The notes: generated by a model not told the origin, from the letters alone. DNA of 64,000 nucleotides from an uncultured Latescibacterota bacterium (GCA_951812755.1 OX638329.1:3542522-3606521); one strand, 5' to 3'. Positions 54,390 to 63,910 are shown, counted from the first letter of the stretch. Numbers and translations: made by a program.

Positions 54390-54392
54390 ATT

Positions 54393-55319
54393 CTAAGACG
54401 CTACCCTTCCTCGCTGTTGTCGCAACGCTTTGAGCAATTCCTTGGCGTCGCCCATATTCCCATCGATATTCACGGCTTCATTGAGTGCTTTTATCGCCTC
54501 ATCAAGGTGCGCCATGTCCTCTGAATCCTGATAGATATACGCATAACACAGACCAATAACATGATAGGCACGCGCGCGGTTATTATCCGACAAAAATTCA
54601 TAGCTCAGAGCTTCTTTTGCCAATACGACGCCCTGATGGAAGTCCTCTGCTTTGCCCTGCCAAAACGTGCAATAGGCGGCATAGACTTTGGCCCGTGAAA
54701 TCACATCCTCGCCCGAAGCATAATCCAATCCCTTATTGATGATACCCAATGCGTGATTGTACTCCCGAAATGACTTGTCAATTAACATCTCTGTAATATT
54801 CAGCGTATCTTTGCACAACTGATCCTGCCAGAAACGATTGGATGGAATGGGACGAAAGGCGTAGCGCGACCACAGGCGATCCTGCTTTTCCCATATTCCT
54901 ATGGCCTGTTCTTTTATTTGCAATGCTCCTGTATTGGCGGCAAAACGCGTGGTAAAGTGTATCTGATTACTGTAATTGGTGCCGAGCTTCTTCAACGCGG
55001 CAAAATAATCGGGCGCGATCTCAACCACAGCCTCGTAAAATGCCTCTATACTATCTTTCGGAATAACTTCCCGCTCTGCCAGGCGCGCTTGTACCCGCTC
55101 GAGCATTGCCCGACGCGCACGCGCGGTTTTTTCAGCCTCAGTATGTGGAAATTGCGCTGAAATTTCACCATACCGCGCAATCGCCTGCGGTAAATCGGCC
55201 AATTCTTCTTCCAAATCCCGTACAGAAGCCAGCATGCGCTGGGCATCGTTTTCCAGATTACTCTGTCCCCCACACCCAATAAATCCAAACAACAATAAGA
55301 CAACGCATTTCAATTTCAT
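54393..55319 (-). CDS. TPR-repeat lipoprotein
   Basis: This 308-residue protein has a lipoprotein signal, VVLLLFGFIGCGGQS, with the lipobox cysteine at residue 16. A helical N-terminal part contains repeats such as LPQAIARYGEISAQFPHTEAE. TPR-like helices in the last third end with HLDEAIKALNEAVNIDGNMG. It is exported and attached to the membrane, probably with a scaffolding role. The function is unknown. It lies between hprK (14 bases) and aspartate kinase (3 bases) on one transcript. Confidence 0.78.
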   Translation of the reverse strand: MKLKCVVLLLFGFIGCGGQSNLENDAQRMLASVRDLEEELADLPQAIARYGEISAQFPHTEAEKTARARRAMLERVQARLAEREVIPKDSIEAFYEAVVEIAPDYFAALKKLGTNYSNQIHFTTRFAANTGALQIKEQAIGIWEKQDRLWSRYAFRPIPSNRFWQDQLCKDTLNITEMLIDKSFREYNHALGIINKGLDYASGEDVISRAKVYAAYCTFWQGKAEDFHQGVVLAKEALSYEFLSDNNRARAYHVIGLCYAYIYQDSEDMAHLDEAIKALNEAVNIDGNMGDAKELLKALRQQRGRVAS

Positions 55320-55333
55320 TTATGCCTCCATAG

Positions 55334-56302
55334 TTACTCGATATCTGCCCGGATAGACATATCGTCTCGGATTTTGTTTTTCATGCGCTCAACCAGGCGG
55401 CGATTAAATTCTTGCGCCGTGTGATAGCCCTGTATTTTGAGTTGATAGTTCAGGGCTATGGTCTCTGCAATCACCGTAATATTTTTCCCAGGATAGATCG
55501 GCACTGTAACCTGTGGCACCTCGAGGTCGAGAATCGAGACCCAATCCTCATCGAGTCCAATGCGATCGTACGCTGCGGTCTCATCCCATTTAATGAGCTT
55601 GACAACAACCTCGACGCGCTTCTGCATCCGAACGGCACGCACACCAAACATATTGCGAACATTCAAAATGCCAAGACCGCGTATTTCTATATGATCGCGC
55701 AGTGTTTCCCCACTGCTACCCACAATCATGCCCTGTACCTTGCGCGACACGAGCACGATGTCATCCGCGACCAATCGATGCCCGCGTTCAACGAGATCAA
55801 CGGCAATTTCACTTTTCCCAATACCACTCGCACCGACAAATAACAGCCCAATACCATACACATCGACCAGCGAACCGTGAATGGCCGTGCGCGGTGCAAA
55901 CACATCGTCGAGATAATAAGAAAAAAGGTGGGCGAACTTGGTGGTTGCAAACGGCGTGGTTAGCAGGGGAATTTGCCGCGCATTGGACAATTCGACCATC
56001 AGGGGCAGTACTTCATTGCCATCTGTGATAACCACACAGGGAATGTCAAACTGAAAAATGGTTTTAAGGGCTTGGCGACAAACATCGGGATCAAGGCTCG
56101 ACAGATAGAGCATCTCCGTATTGCCCATAACTTGAACGCGGTCAAAAGTAAAAAGACCGAGGAAACCCGCAAGTGCGAGACCCGGGCGATGGACATCGCT
56201 GGTAGATAGGGTATTGCCAATCCCCCCCTGTCCAGCAACGGACGAGAGCGAGAGTTGGTCGCCATAATCTTCTAACATCTTGCCAATAGAAATCTGAGGC
56301 AC
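55334..56302 (-). CDS. hprK: HPr kinase/phosphorylase
   Basis: This 322-residue protein has the HprK C-terminal kinase domain: Walker A GASGIGKSEIAVDLVERG (about 157-174), the HGSLVDVYG segment with the active histidine, and the family signature EIRGLGILNVRNMFG (about 206-220). It phosphorylates Ser46 of HPr in carbon-source control and can remove it. No HPr or PTS gene is in the window. The start is a GTG at 56300-56302 shortly after the hpf stop, with GAGG upstream. The N-terminal DRTGG-like domain is present (residues 1-130). Confidence 0.93.
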   Translation of the reverse strand: MPQISIGKMLEDYGDQLSLSSVAGQGGIGNTLSTSDVHRPGLALAGFLGLFTFDRVQVMGNTEMLYLSSLDPDVCRQALKTIFQFDIPCVVITDGNEVLPLMVELSNARQIPLLTTPFATTKFAHLFSYYLDDVFAPRTAIHGSLVDVYGIGLLFVGASGIGKSEIAVDLVERGHRLVADDIVLVSRKVQGMIVGSSGETLRDHIEIRGLGILNVRNMFGVRAVRMQKRVEVVVKLIKWDETAAYDRIGLDEDWVSILDLEVPQVTVPIYPGKNITVIAETIALNYQLKIQGYHTAQEFNRRLVERMKNKIRDDMSIRADIE

Positions 56303-56305
56303 GGC

Positions 56306-56620
56306 CTATACCTCACTTAGACCAGAAATAACGCGCGGTTTTCTACGCCGGTCGCGTAGTTTCTTTAATTGTCGGATCATCTTCTTTGCCGAACCATCAA
56401 TAACGGGAAAGAGCTTACTGCCAGTGTTGGAAGCTTTGAGGGTTTGTCCATGCACATTGACAATAATATCAACGCGAAATGCGGGATACTCTTTTTTAAT
56501 GGTGACATGACAACCCAGCACTGGCGTGTAAAATCGCTCAAACCGGGAGACAGCAGCTTTTATATGGGTGCGCGTACTGTCCGAGACATGGTAGTGATGT
56601 CCAGAGATGACAATTTGCAT
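56306..56620 (-). CDS. hpf: Ribosome hibernation-promoting factor, short form
   Basis: This 104-residue protein has the HPF/RaiA fold: MQIVISGHHYHVSDSTRTHI, RFERFYTPVLGCHVTIKKEY, RVDIIVNVHGQTLKAS and SAKKMIRQLKKLRDRRRKP. Without the C-terminal dimerisation domain of the long form it should act with a second factor or alone on the decoding centre in stationary phase. The ATG at 56620 is spaced 6 bases from GAGGAGG; further in-frame starts at 56626 and 56635 overlap the rsbW-like stop. Confidence 0.93.
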   Translation of the reverse strand: MQIVISGHHYHVSDSTRTHIKAAVSRFERFYTPVLGCHVTIKKEYPAFRVDIIVNVHGQTLKASNTGSKLFPVIDGSAKKMIRQLKKLRDRRRKPRVISGLSEV

Positions 56621-56631
56621 GGGCATCCTCC

Positions 56632-57078
56632 TCAACAGTGAGATGGTGACGATTTAGAAGAAAAATACTTGATCATCTTAACCAGTGTACCCTTTTGAGA
56701 TGGCATAAAATCCACCTCATCCATAAACGCACGCATCATCAAAAGCCCGCGCCCAGAATTATTCATTAGATTTTCTGGCGCAAGCGGGTCAGGTGCTGCA
56801 TTGGGATCAAAACCGCGCCCCTCGTCTTGCACCCAAACCGTGATGAAAGCAGGGTGGATATCGATCTTGAGATGTACTTTCTTAGAAGCATCTTCACCAT
56901 TGCCATGGTCAATTGCATTATTGAGTGCTTCCATGACTGCAACCATCAGATCAACTTGCTCATCTTCTGAAGCACCGGATATACGAATAGCCGACTCAAC
57001 AACCTGAGCAAATGCGTCGAGATGCTCGTATAAACTTGGGGCACTGTGCATTAGCACCTGAGGTAATGAATCCGGCAT
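56632..57078 (-). CDS. RsbW/SpoIIAB-like ATP-binding anti-sigma kinase
   Basis: This 148-residue protein has a HATPase_c_2 GHKL domain: VAVMEALNNAIDHGN (N-box), VQDEGRGFDPNAAPDP (G1 box) and GRGLLMMRAFMDEVDF (G2 box). These proteins phosphorylate anti-anti-sigma factors and bind sigma factors to hold back stress responses. No anti-sigma antagonist or sigma gene lies beside it. It is the first gene after a strong promoter, and hpf and hprK follow. Confidence 0.9.
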   Translation of the reverse strand: MPDSLPQVLMHSAPSLYEHLDAFAQVVESAIRISGASEDEQVDLMVAVMEALNNAIDHGNGEDASKKVHLKIDIHPAFITVWVQDEGRGFDPNAAPDPLAPENLMNNSGRGLLMMRAFMDEVDFMPSQKGTLVKMIKYFSSKSSPSHC

Positions 57079-57219
57079 GGGGTCTCCAAAACTTGTGCTG
57101 TCAATACCCGGTCATCCGCCCCCACGCGCAGCACAAGATTAGCAGAACTATGGACAGAAGGGCGGATTGACCCGTACCCTCTGCTTAACTCACATTCCAC
57201 CTGTTGCAGCTCAATCTTG

Positions 57220-57248
57220 ACTATACACTATATTTAATCGGCTGTCAA
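57220..57248 (-). promoter_or_regulatory. Strong promoter for the rsbW-like/hpf/hprK run
   Basis: On the minus strand TTGACA (57243-57248), a 17-base spacer and TATAGT (57220-57225) make a near-consensus housekeeping promoter. It leaves a leader of about 135 bases. It is back-to-back with the plus-strand promoter at 57271. Confidence 0.75.
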
Positions 57249-57270
57249 GCGTGGGTCGTCAACTTCGTCC

Positions 57271-57299
57271 TTGACCCGAACTTTAGAAAAAAGTATAAT
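57271..57299 (+). promoter_or_regulatory. Strong promoter for the antiporter genes
   Basis: TTGACC (57271-57276), a 17-base spacer and a perfect TATAAT (57294-57299). It lies about 40 bases upstream of the ATG at 57348 and drives the two antiporter-like genes. The start codon has no strong Shine-Dalgarno site, so translation may be weak or leader-dependent. Confidence 0.8.
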
Positions 57300-57347
57300 C
57301 CACCGCAGTAAAGACGCCACCAGTCATCCCCAAAGTACGGGCATTTT

Positions 57348-58565
57348 ATGGCCTTTATTTTTAGCTTAATTATCGGTTTTGGTGCTTTTTTTTTCGGCCA
57401 AAAATTTTTTCGGTGGATGCCGCCATATCCGCTGATAGATAGTCTGCGAATAGGCAGAGCACATTATCTGTTCCTCGGTGTTCTCATTGGGATGTTTTTC
57501 CCCGAAACCGATGAGATGTTTCACCTATTTGAGATGCTGCGGTACAATTGCATCGGCGCTATCTTGCTGTGGATTGGCCTGCAAACAGGTCTGTCAACAG
57601 ACCTTCAGAATCTACGAGACCACGGCATCTCGGTGATTTACTCACAAACAGCCGTTGTACTCGCCACGGGTGGATTCACTGTTCTTGCGGCCTTCGCCAG
57701 TGGTTTGATACTCTATCGCTACCTCGGTTTGCTCCAAAATTTACCCCTCGCCATCGTCCTGCTCACCAGTTTTGCACTTACTGTACGCTTTCCCACCCCT
57801 TTTTTTCAGTGGCCTAACCGCCCTATCTCAGCTCCATTTCCAGGTCAAAATCTGCCACTTGGCAATATCGTGGCCATGGCTGTGTTGTGCATAGCTTTTC
57901 CTCCACTTGCAGAAAACCCCATCTTTTATTTGGGAAACTTGCCATTTATAGGCGCAACTGGTGTTGCACTGCTCCTGCTCGGCGCAGGCATAGCCGGAGG
58001 TATTGCACTCGATTTTTCTTTTCGCAGTCACCGCACGGGTGCCCGCGCACTAAGCCTCGTCCTGGGCATTGTAATCGCCCTTTCTGGCTTGTGTCAAGCA
58101 CCGGGCTTACCATCTCTTGCTGTAGGATTTCTATCGGGTATCTGGCTGATTAACACAACCGTGGCAAAACGCGAGGTCGTCGAATTTACAACACGCGCAA
58201 ATGACGTGATTGAACCGATCTTTTTTGCGCTGATCGGCACAATTATAGGAGAATTTGGAGGCGATATATTTTTTATCTGGTCCCCTCTTTTTCCACTTGC
58301 CCTCACAATGATACTCGTGCGCGGAATGGGCCGCACAATCGGTTTCACGGTCTCCCAAACCCTCTGGCAAATACCGCAGACCTGGCGAGAATTGCTCGTC
58401 ATGAGTTGGCATCCTCAGGGCACTCTGAGTATCGCTGTTGGCGTACAGGCCATTTATCTCCTCGACTTTCAGCACTATACGCTTATCACAGGCCTTGTGA
58501 TCGCTGTTTTTTTGAGCCAAATAGTAATTATTCCACCCGCAAATTCGCCGCAATCTCACACCTGA
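57348..58565 (+). CDS. Cation/proton antiporter-like membrane protein, first of a pair
   Basis: This 405-residue protein has about 12 hydrophobic helices and no soluble domain. It looks like the CPA2/Kef-type antiporter membrane unit, with GAILLWIGLQTGLSTDLQNL in the early helices and a GVALLLLGAGIAGG repeat in the middle. Critical helix acidic residues are not certain by eye, so the family call is moderate. It is followed after 10 bases by a second gene of the same type. Confidence 0.6.
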   Translation: MAFIFSLIIGFGAFFFGQKFFRWMPPYPLIDSLRIGRAHYLFLGVLIGMFFPETDEMFHLFEMLRYNCIGAILLWIGLQTGLSTDLQNLRDHGISVIYSQTAVVLATGGFTVLAAFASGLILYRYLGLLQNLPLAIVLLTSFALTVRFPTPFFQWPNRPISAPFPGQNLPLGNIVAMAVLCIAFPPLAENPIFYLGNLPFIGATGVALLLLGAGIAGGIALDFSFRSHRTGARALSLVLGIVIALSGLCQAPGLPSLAVGFLSGIWLINTTVAKREVVEFTTRANDVIEPIFFALIGTIIGEFGGDIFFIWSPLFPLALTMILVRGMGRTIGFTVSQTLWQIPQTWRELLVMSWHPQGTLSIAVGVQAIYLLDFQHYTLITGLVIAVFLSQIVIIPPANSPQSHT

Positions 58566-58575
58566 GACGATTCCC

Positions 58576-59757
58576 ATGCGCCTTCTGTGCATTACACTCG
58601 GTATCGGTATCCTGATCTGGAAGCTTCAATCGCCTCCCGAAATGGTTTGGGTCGGCTTTCTCATGACGGCCTCTATCGTGGGTGCGCGACTGGCTCATCG
58701 CGCTAAATTGCCCGATGTCCTGGGCATGATTGCTGCGGGTCTCGCCATCGGCTTCACACCTATCACAACCCCAGAAAGCTACCAGAGTATAAAACCCTTT
58801 GCTGATATCGCAATGGCCTGGATCGGCCTTTATTTGGGCACATCGCTCTCCCGTCCTATCCTGACAAATCAGCGTTTGCTTGCGGGCAGTCTTTACCTGT
58901 ATGCAGCACCCGTTCTTACGACCTTCTTTGTGCTCATCTTCTTCGACCTCCACCTGGTCACTACCTTGCAACTCGCCATCCTATCGGGCATTTCGTCCCC
59001 CATATTTTTAGACCGCACAGAACACAACCTCCGCGACACATGGCCTTTTTCTTTGTACGTTACGGCGATCGGCCTCTGTTTGCTCTTTTTGACGGGGCTT
59101 ATTTTTGGCGTAGAATTCATCCTGAACGACGGATTCGATGCCTTCCTCGATCTTGCCGCCGATATCGCGCTGGCTGTTTTGATCGGAGTTATTGGCATAG
59201 AACTTGTACATCGCTGGCTGCGACATATCCACACTCCCACAGGTCAATTTACGAGTTGGTTTACCCTATCATTCCTGCTTGCACTTGCTTCGTGGCACGT
59301 TTGGATTCAGCCTCTTATTTTGGCCTGGACAGTGGGCCTTGCATTGTCCTTGCGTACCAAACGCGGACTGAGACCCAATATGCGCCCGCCAAAAGCCGAA
59401 GCACTTATTGCTTTTGCCCTCGCACACTATGTTAGCAGCCTTGTTTTAGACTGGCAAATGTCCCCCGTGCCTCCTCATTTTTTCCCCCTGATCGCAGCCT
59501 TGATTTTGGGCAAAATTGCAGGTGGTCTGCTATCCAGTCGCTTTACATTACAACCCGTTCAAACCTGGCTACCGATCTTGCCACAGGGCCTCCTCGCAAT
59601 TGTCTGCTTTGAGTCTATTGCATCCGAGATAGCCCCCCTGTACTTTGTTTGCACGGGGATTTGTCTGCCCATTTTGCACCTTTTAGCCAATCAAATTGTT
59701 CAAAAAATCAAAAACGGCCGCATTCGAACGCTCGCGCGCCGAACACAGGCCGTTTGA
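58576..59757 (+). CDS. Cation/proton antiporter-like membrane protein, second of a pair
   Basis: This 393-residue protein has about 11-12 membrane helices and the same size and hydrophobicity pattern as the gene just before. Segments typical of CPA2 proteins are VGARLAHRAKLPDVLGMIAAGLAIG (where VLGMIAAGLAIG resembles the Kef helix-2 GYLLAGI motif) and WIGLYLGTSLSRPIL. The two may form a heterodimer, or each may work alone. The ion is not identifiable. The last bases converge with the barrel gene at 59774. Confidence 0.65.
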   Translation: MRLLCITLGIGILIWKLQSPPEMVWVGFLMTASIVGARLAHRAKLPDVLGMIAAGLAIGFTPITTPESYQSIKPFADIAMAWIGLYLGTSLSRPILTNQRLLAGSLYLYAAPVLTTFFVLIFFDLHLVTTLQLAILSGISSPIFLDRTEHNLRDTWPFSLYVTAIGLCLLFLTGLIFGVEFILNDGFDAFLDLAADIALAVLIGVIGIELVHRWLRHIHTPTGQFTSWFTLSFLLALASWHVWIQPLILAWTVGLALSLRTKRGLRPNMRPPKAEALIAFALAHYVSSLVLDWQMSPVPPHFFPLIAALILGKIAGGLLSSRFTLQPVQTWLPILPQGLLAIVCFESIASEIAPLYFVCTGICLPILHLLANQIVQKIKNGRIRTLARRTQAV

Positions 59758-59773
59758 ACTATCCTGCTGTAAA

Positions 59774-60934
59774 CTACCTTACGAAACCGACCACGGAAAA
59801 AGAGTGCTGAATAAACCGCTCTGACGCGCCGTGTTTTGAATGGTCGCCACGCCTTCCCAACTCGAGCACATAGCGAAAACGACCGCTATTATTCACAAAT
59901 GGCAACGCCAGGCCAAAGCTGGCACCCAATTCGTTAATCTGACTATTAGAGGCCGTTGGAAAATAAAGCGACCGATAATGAAAACCCGCGCTGAGTTCAA
60001 AGCGCCGGCTCCGCACCAGCACATCGGGATTACCCGTGCGCCACAACATGCCTGCACTCACATCCCACGTATCAAACCGTCCATCTCCTGTCGCCTGCCA
60101 CAGCCCCCGAGAAACATCGACCGATGCCAGCCAGCGATAGCCCGCCAGATACGTTAGCCCCGCACCAAATTCCCGGGGAAATTCTACATCGCTTTCTGTC
60201 ATCACTTCAATGGCTTCGCGCTGTTCCACAAAACGATTTCTTTGAATCTGGTGCTGCCTGATACTGCCTCCGATATCGACATTGGCACCCAGACTCCACC
60301 GCGGAGTGAGGGTATAGATGATCCCGAATGATGGCAACCATCCGCGGTGGGTACGCGTGATTTTGTCATGAGAAAAGAAGATCGTCTCATTGTCGAAATT
60401 CTTGATCCAGGATTCGTTAAGCGTCCCCATAGCTACCCAATTTATACGCCCTCCCACAAAAAGCTTGCGCCCGATCCGATGTCCCAGCCCCAGAGAAATA
60501 GCCTGGATCCCCCCGGTCGCTTCCACTTCCAGTTGATACTTCAAATCGCCCGTGCCGCGGTCTTCTATCGCTCCAAAATCCATATCGGTAAGCGGTTCAA
60601 GGCCCGCACCCACAATAATTCGCCCCAGGGGGAGCGCGATTTGAAAAGCCCCGACATCCCCGTCATTCACGACGTTTCCGCCATTCAGAAATCGGTGCTG
60701 AGCCACAAATTGCACACTTACAGACGTCCTTCGGAAAGTGCCCAACAATGCGGGATTGTAGGATGAAAAATTGAGACCATCGGCCAGCGACCGCCCAGCA
60801 CCACCCATACTTCGAGACCGTGCATCAACGCGCCTGACTGGATCGCCAACACCGTAAAAAGAAAAAATTGTATTGGCGCAAGCCGGCAGCACCAGTGTAC
60901 AAATAAAACCCAAAGCGAAAATTATTCGCATCAT
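59774..60934 (-). CDS. Outer-membrane beta-barrel protein (PorV/FadL-like)
   Basis: This 386-residue protein has a signal peptide (residues 1-20, cut near LPACA) and a beta-barrel pattern of alternating hydrophobic strands. The N-terminal part RSRSMGGAGRSLADGLNFSSYNPALLGTF is the hallmark of the UPF0164/PorV-like and FadL-like barrel families. It may act as an outer-membrane channel or secretion component. It follows the lipoprotein gene with essentially no gap, so the two products may work together. Confidence 0.78.
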   Translation of the reverse strand: MMRIIFALGFICTLVLPACANTIFSFYGVGDPVRRVDARSRSMGGAGRSLADGLNFSSYNPALLGTFRRTSVSVQFVAQHRFLNGGNVVNDGDVGAFQIALPLGRIIVGAGLEPLTDMDFGAIEDRGTGDLKYQLEVEATGGIQAISLGLGHRIGRKLFVGGRINWVAMGTLNESWIKNFDNETIFFSHDKITRTHRGWLPSFGIIYTLTPRWSLGANVDIGGSIRQHQIQRNRFVEQREAIEVMTESDVEFPREFGAGLTYLAGYRWLASVDVSRGLWQATGDGRFDTWDVSAGMLWRTGNPDVLVRSRRFELSAGFHYRSLYFPTASNSQINELGASFGLALPFVNNSGRFRYVLELGRRGDHSKHGASERFIQHSFSVVGFVR

Positions 60935-60935
60935 A

Positions 60936-62111
60936 TTACAATTCCGGAGGAAAAGAGTAAATGAGGTTTAAACGCACATCTTTCAACACAATCCATTGGA
61001 TGAGCGGGGGCGAATTTAAGAGCGCGGGCAAACCCGTTGTAGAAGTAAAATTGAGAGGCGAAAGTGCCAACCCATGATTTAATCGCGCACCAGATATCCA
61101 TGCCTGAATCAAAGTATGATTAATTGTATAAGTCACTGTTATCGGTTCGATGAGCAACGGCTCATTATACCGCGTAAACGAGGTATCGCCTTCTGCAATA
61201 GTCAGGCGATATATCTCAAAGGGAAAAGACGAAAAATAGGAATGATCCAGATCGATATCCAATTGCAATTTAGCCGAATTGATCGTCGCGCCTTGCGGAA
61301 TATTGGGCAGATCAAAATTTAAGACACTGCCGTAAAACAAACCCTCGGAAAGAATGATCAGATCTTCTGGCGGACCGCCATTGACCCGCGCACTCCAATA
61401 GGTGTCTGCATCGGTCTGTACAGCCGCACGCTCTATCACATCCCCCACCCGATACACCGCTTCCAATTCGGGAATCGGCGCATCTGCACGAATATCGGTA
61501 GCTTCGCGTGCAAAAATATCCAGGAGAAAAGGTTTCTCACCATCGGGTTGCAACAGGATTTCGACAGACGTAGCCCCCGCTTCTACCGCATCCTTCAGGA
61601 GCGACACGGGTAAATCAATCCGAACGCGCTCTTCAAACACATGCACCACAGCATCGGGAATTGGTGTCGCAAGCACCTCGGATTCGACCAGTGAGAGCGT
61701 ATCGACATAAGTCTGAAGTTCTTCCCACGGCGAATCGGGCCGCAACGCAATCAGCGAGGCATTTTCGACCAACCGCGCCGACCGAATACCCAAATTGACG
61801 CGCAGGGAATCGAGTACCAACCCCGGTGGCACACCGCCGGACAACTCATCTGGCACATTGAAACGCAACAGACTGCGCAACAAAAACCCATTCATCTGCC
61901 CGATTAGCAATTCCTCTCTTTCCCCCATCACAGTGGGAAAAACCAGGGAATGAAAGGATCGCGCCGACTTTAGCGGAACAGCGGGCAATGCCACTGTATC
62001 GCCGGGATCGCGCCCAACAAAGCCCTCGCCCAACGGGTTGCGCTTTTCGGTATTGCAACCCGTGAGAAATCCCGCGAACAGAAAAATTAACAAAAAACAT
62101 TTTTTTATCAT
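60936..62111 (-). CDS. Lipoprotein of unknown function
   Basis: This protein of about 391 residues has a lipoprotein signal, CFLLIFLFAGFLTGCNTEK, with the acyl-carrying cysteine at about 19. The mature part is rich in beta-strand, with repeated patterns such as GMQMN-like LLIGQMNGFLLRSLLRFN and GATINSAKLQLDIDLDHSYFS, suggesting two similar carbohydrate-binding-like or adhesion-like halves. No family is recognised. It lies directly before the barrel protein gene. Confidence 0.7.
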   Translation of the reverse strand: MIKKCFLLIFLFAGFLTGCNTEKRNPLGEGFVGRDPGDTVALPAVPLKSARSFHSLVFPTVMGEREELLIGQMNGFLLRSLLRFNVPDELSGGVPPGLVLDSLRVNLGIRSARLVENASLIALRPDSPWEELQTYVDTLSLVESEVLATPIPDAVVHVFEERVRIDLPVSLLKDAVEAGATSVEILLQPDGEKPFLLDIFAREATDIRADAPIPELEAVYRVGDVIERAAVQTDADTYWSARVNGGPPEDLIILSEGLFYGSVLNFDLPNIPQGATINSAKLQLDIDLDHSYFSSFPFEIYRLTIAEGDTSFTRYNEPLLIEPITVTYTINHTLIQAWISGARLNHGLALSPLNFTSTTGLPALLNSPPLIQWIVLKDVRLNLIYSFPPEL

Positions 62112-62164
62112 ATCATTACTCAATTGGTAAAAATAGCAGTCAGCTTCTTACACGTTTCAAAGCG

Positions 62165-63907
62165 TCAAACGTTTCGTTGTGTTTGACGACGAGAGATCGC
62201 GCGTTCTATACCGGGAAAGAAAAATGCTTCGCACACGCGATCCCAGCTCATTTGTGTGGCCAACTTGTAACCCGAATGCAATCGCACCTCGCGTTCTCTA
62301 TCCGATGATGGCAACGCATCTGCGATATCCCACGCGACTTTTTCTGCTACTTTGCCTTCCTGGATACGACGTTCATACTCGCCTATCACACGAGCAGACG
62401 CGGCACTCTCCAATCCTACATCTGCCGTATAATCAGCCACAACAACGAGAGAATTGGGTTTTTCTTGTATTACGCGATCCAAAAATCCGCAACACCCGCA
62501 CACACTACTCGGCACGCACAGCCCGCCAAAAGTCAGAGGTTCCAGCACGGCAATGCCAAACGGCTCGTAAATTGATTGTCCAAATTCGATATCCGTGCCC
62601 CGCCGCAAATCCTCAAATGTCATATCTTGCGGCATGCGCTGCCCGCAACTCGTCCGGTCCCATCCAAACTGATTGACCAAAATGGCCTGAATGGCAACAG
62701 ACTTGCGGTTAAACGCTTCTATATTCCGCCAGATATCCACCTCATTTGAAACCAGATCAGGCGGCCCTATCTGATGGTGAACCGGCCAACCGTATTCGGA
62801 TTCCATTATCTCGACATCTTGCGAACTACGCTGTTCTGCAGCCGTTGTAAGCACAAAAAATACGCCTGTCTGTCCCTTGTCCCCCAATAAGTTATCGAGA
62901 TGTGCCAGCACTAGTAAATCGCGCCACAATCCTTTGCTAATCACTGGGCGCGTAACATGTGTCATCACCACATCTGGCTCATACCCGAGCAAATTTTGCG
63001 CGTAATCCCGTAAGCGCGTGCGGGATTGCAATTTCTCTGCATAAGAAATCTGCACAGAGGGAATCCCGTTGTACACCAGATCTATCGCCTGCGCCTCAAA
63101 CCCCATAAACCGAAGCTCATCGAGCGTTGGATCGCCCACCGCAAAAATACCATCACAGTGCGACGCCAGTTGAACCAGCGCGTGTCGATAATAATCGGAC
63201 TGATCTCCAAACACATCCTCAACCACTTCGCCCTGTGCAAGTGCCTGCGCCATCGCATTGTAAAACATCACATCATGCCCCAGATTGTCCTCTGTGATCC
63301 CGCGCATCGTCGAAACTTCATGTGCGTAAAAAATCGTCCAAAAGCGCGGATCATTTTCCGCAATAGCTTTGAGCGCGACAGGCATGCCCATATACTCATG
63401 AGCCAGCACAATATGCGGACCAGACGCCTCTCCAATAAGCGCGATAACAGCATCGTAAATAGCTTCGGCACTGTCGATATACAACGCGTAATCCGCAACC
63501 GTATCGTATCGGTCAGACATAAGGCCAAAATGCCGGTAGAGATTGTACTTAAAATTGCGGGACTTTCGCGGGTTGATATCTTCGGCATCGACGAGCAACA
63601 CATCGGCTTCATATCCGCCAGTAAAGCGGCGTATTCCATAAATAATATTGACATTATACCGCTCTGCTACGCGATTGAGCGCATCCGAACAATCCGCATT
63701 TTGCACGCCAGAGATAGTCGAAAAAAACACATCGCCACTTTCCGCAAGAAGATCTTCATCTTCCGGGCGAGAAAGCGGGCCGACGAGAAAAGATCGCCGC
63801 ACAGCTTTCTGGTACACAGAAGAGGTCATCAAGCCATCGAGAACAGTCCCGATACCACCGGCCTTGCGCACCGCTTCGTGTGTCGCGTGAATCACCGTAT
63901 AGCTCAT
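62165..63907 (-). CDS. Glycogen-synthase-like glycosyltransferase (GT5/GT3 fold)
   Basis: This 580-residue GT-B protein has the N-terminal nucleotide-sugar loop HEAVRKAGGIGTVLDGL, AHEYMGMPVAL, FYAHEVSTMRGIT (His for catalysis), GIFAVGDPTLDELRFMG and the C-terminal acid-base pair YEPFGIAVLEPLTFGGL (E-x7-E). This fits starch/glycogen synthases or related retaining transferases that extend alpha-glucan. The N-terminal part is longer than bacterial GlgA and recalls eukaryote-type members. It lies 3 bases from a partial gene to the right, and no branching enzyme is visible in the window. Confidence 0.8.
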   Translation of the reverse strand: MSYTVIHATHEAVRKAGGIGTVLDGLMTSSVYQKAVRRSFLVGPLSRPEDEDLLAESGDVFFSTISGVQNADCSDALNRVAERYNVNIIYGIRRFTGGYEADVLLVDAEDINPRKSRNFKYNLYRHFGLMSDRYDTVADYALYIDSAEAIYDAVIALIGEASGPHIVLAHEYMGMPVALKAIAENDPRFWTIFYAHEVSTMRGITEDNLGHDVMFYNAMAQALAQGEVVEDVFGDQSDYYRHALVQLASHCDGIFAVGDPTLDELRFMGFEAQAIDLVYNGIPSVQISYAEKLQSRTRLRDYAQNLLGYEPDVVMTHVTRPVISKGLWRDLLVLAHLDNLLGDKGQTGVFFVLTTAAEQRSSQDVEIMESEYGWPVHHQIGPPDLVSNEVDIWRNIEAFNRKSVAIQAILVNQFGWDRTSCGQRMPQDMTFEDLRRGTDIEFGQSIYEPFGIAVLEPLTFGGLCVPSSVCGCCGFLDRVIQEKPNSLVVVADYTADVGLESAASARVIGEYERRIQEGKVAEKVAWDIADALPSSDREREVRLHSGYKLATQMSWDRVCEAFFFPGIERAISRRQTQRNV

Positions 63908-63910
63908 AAT

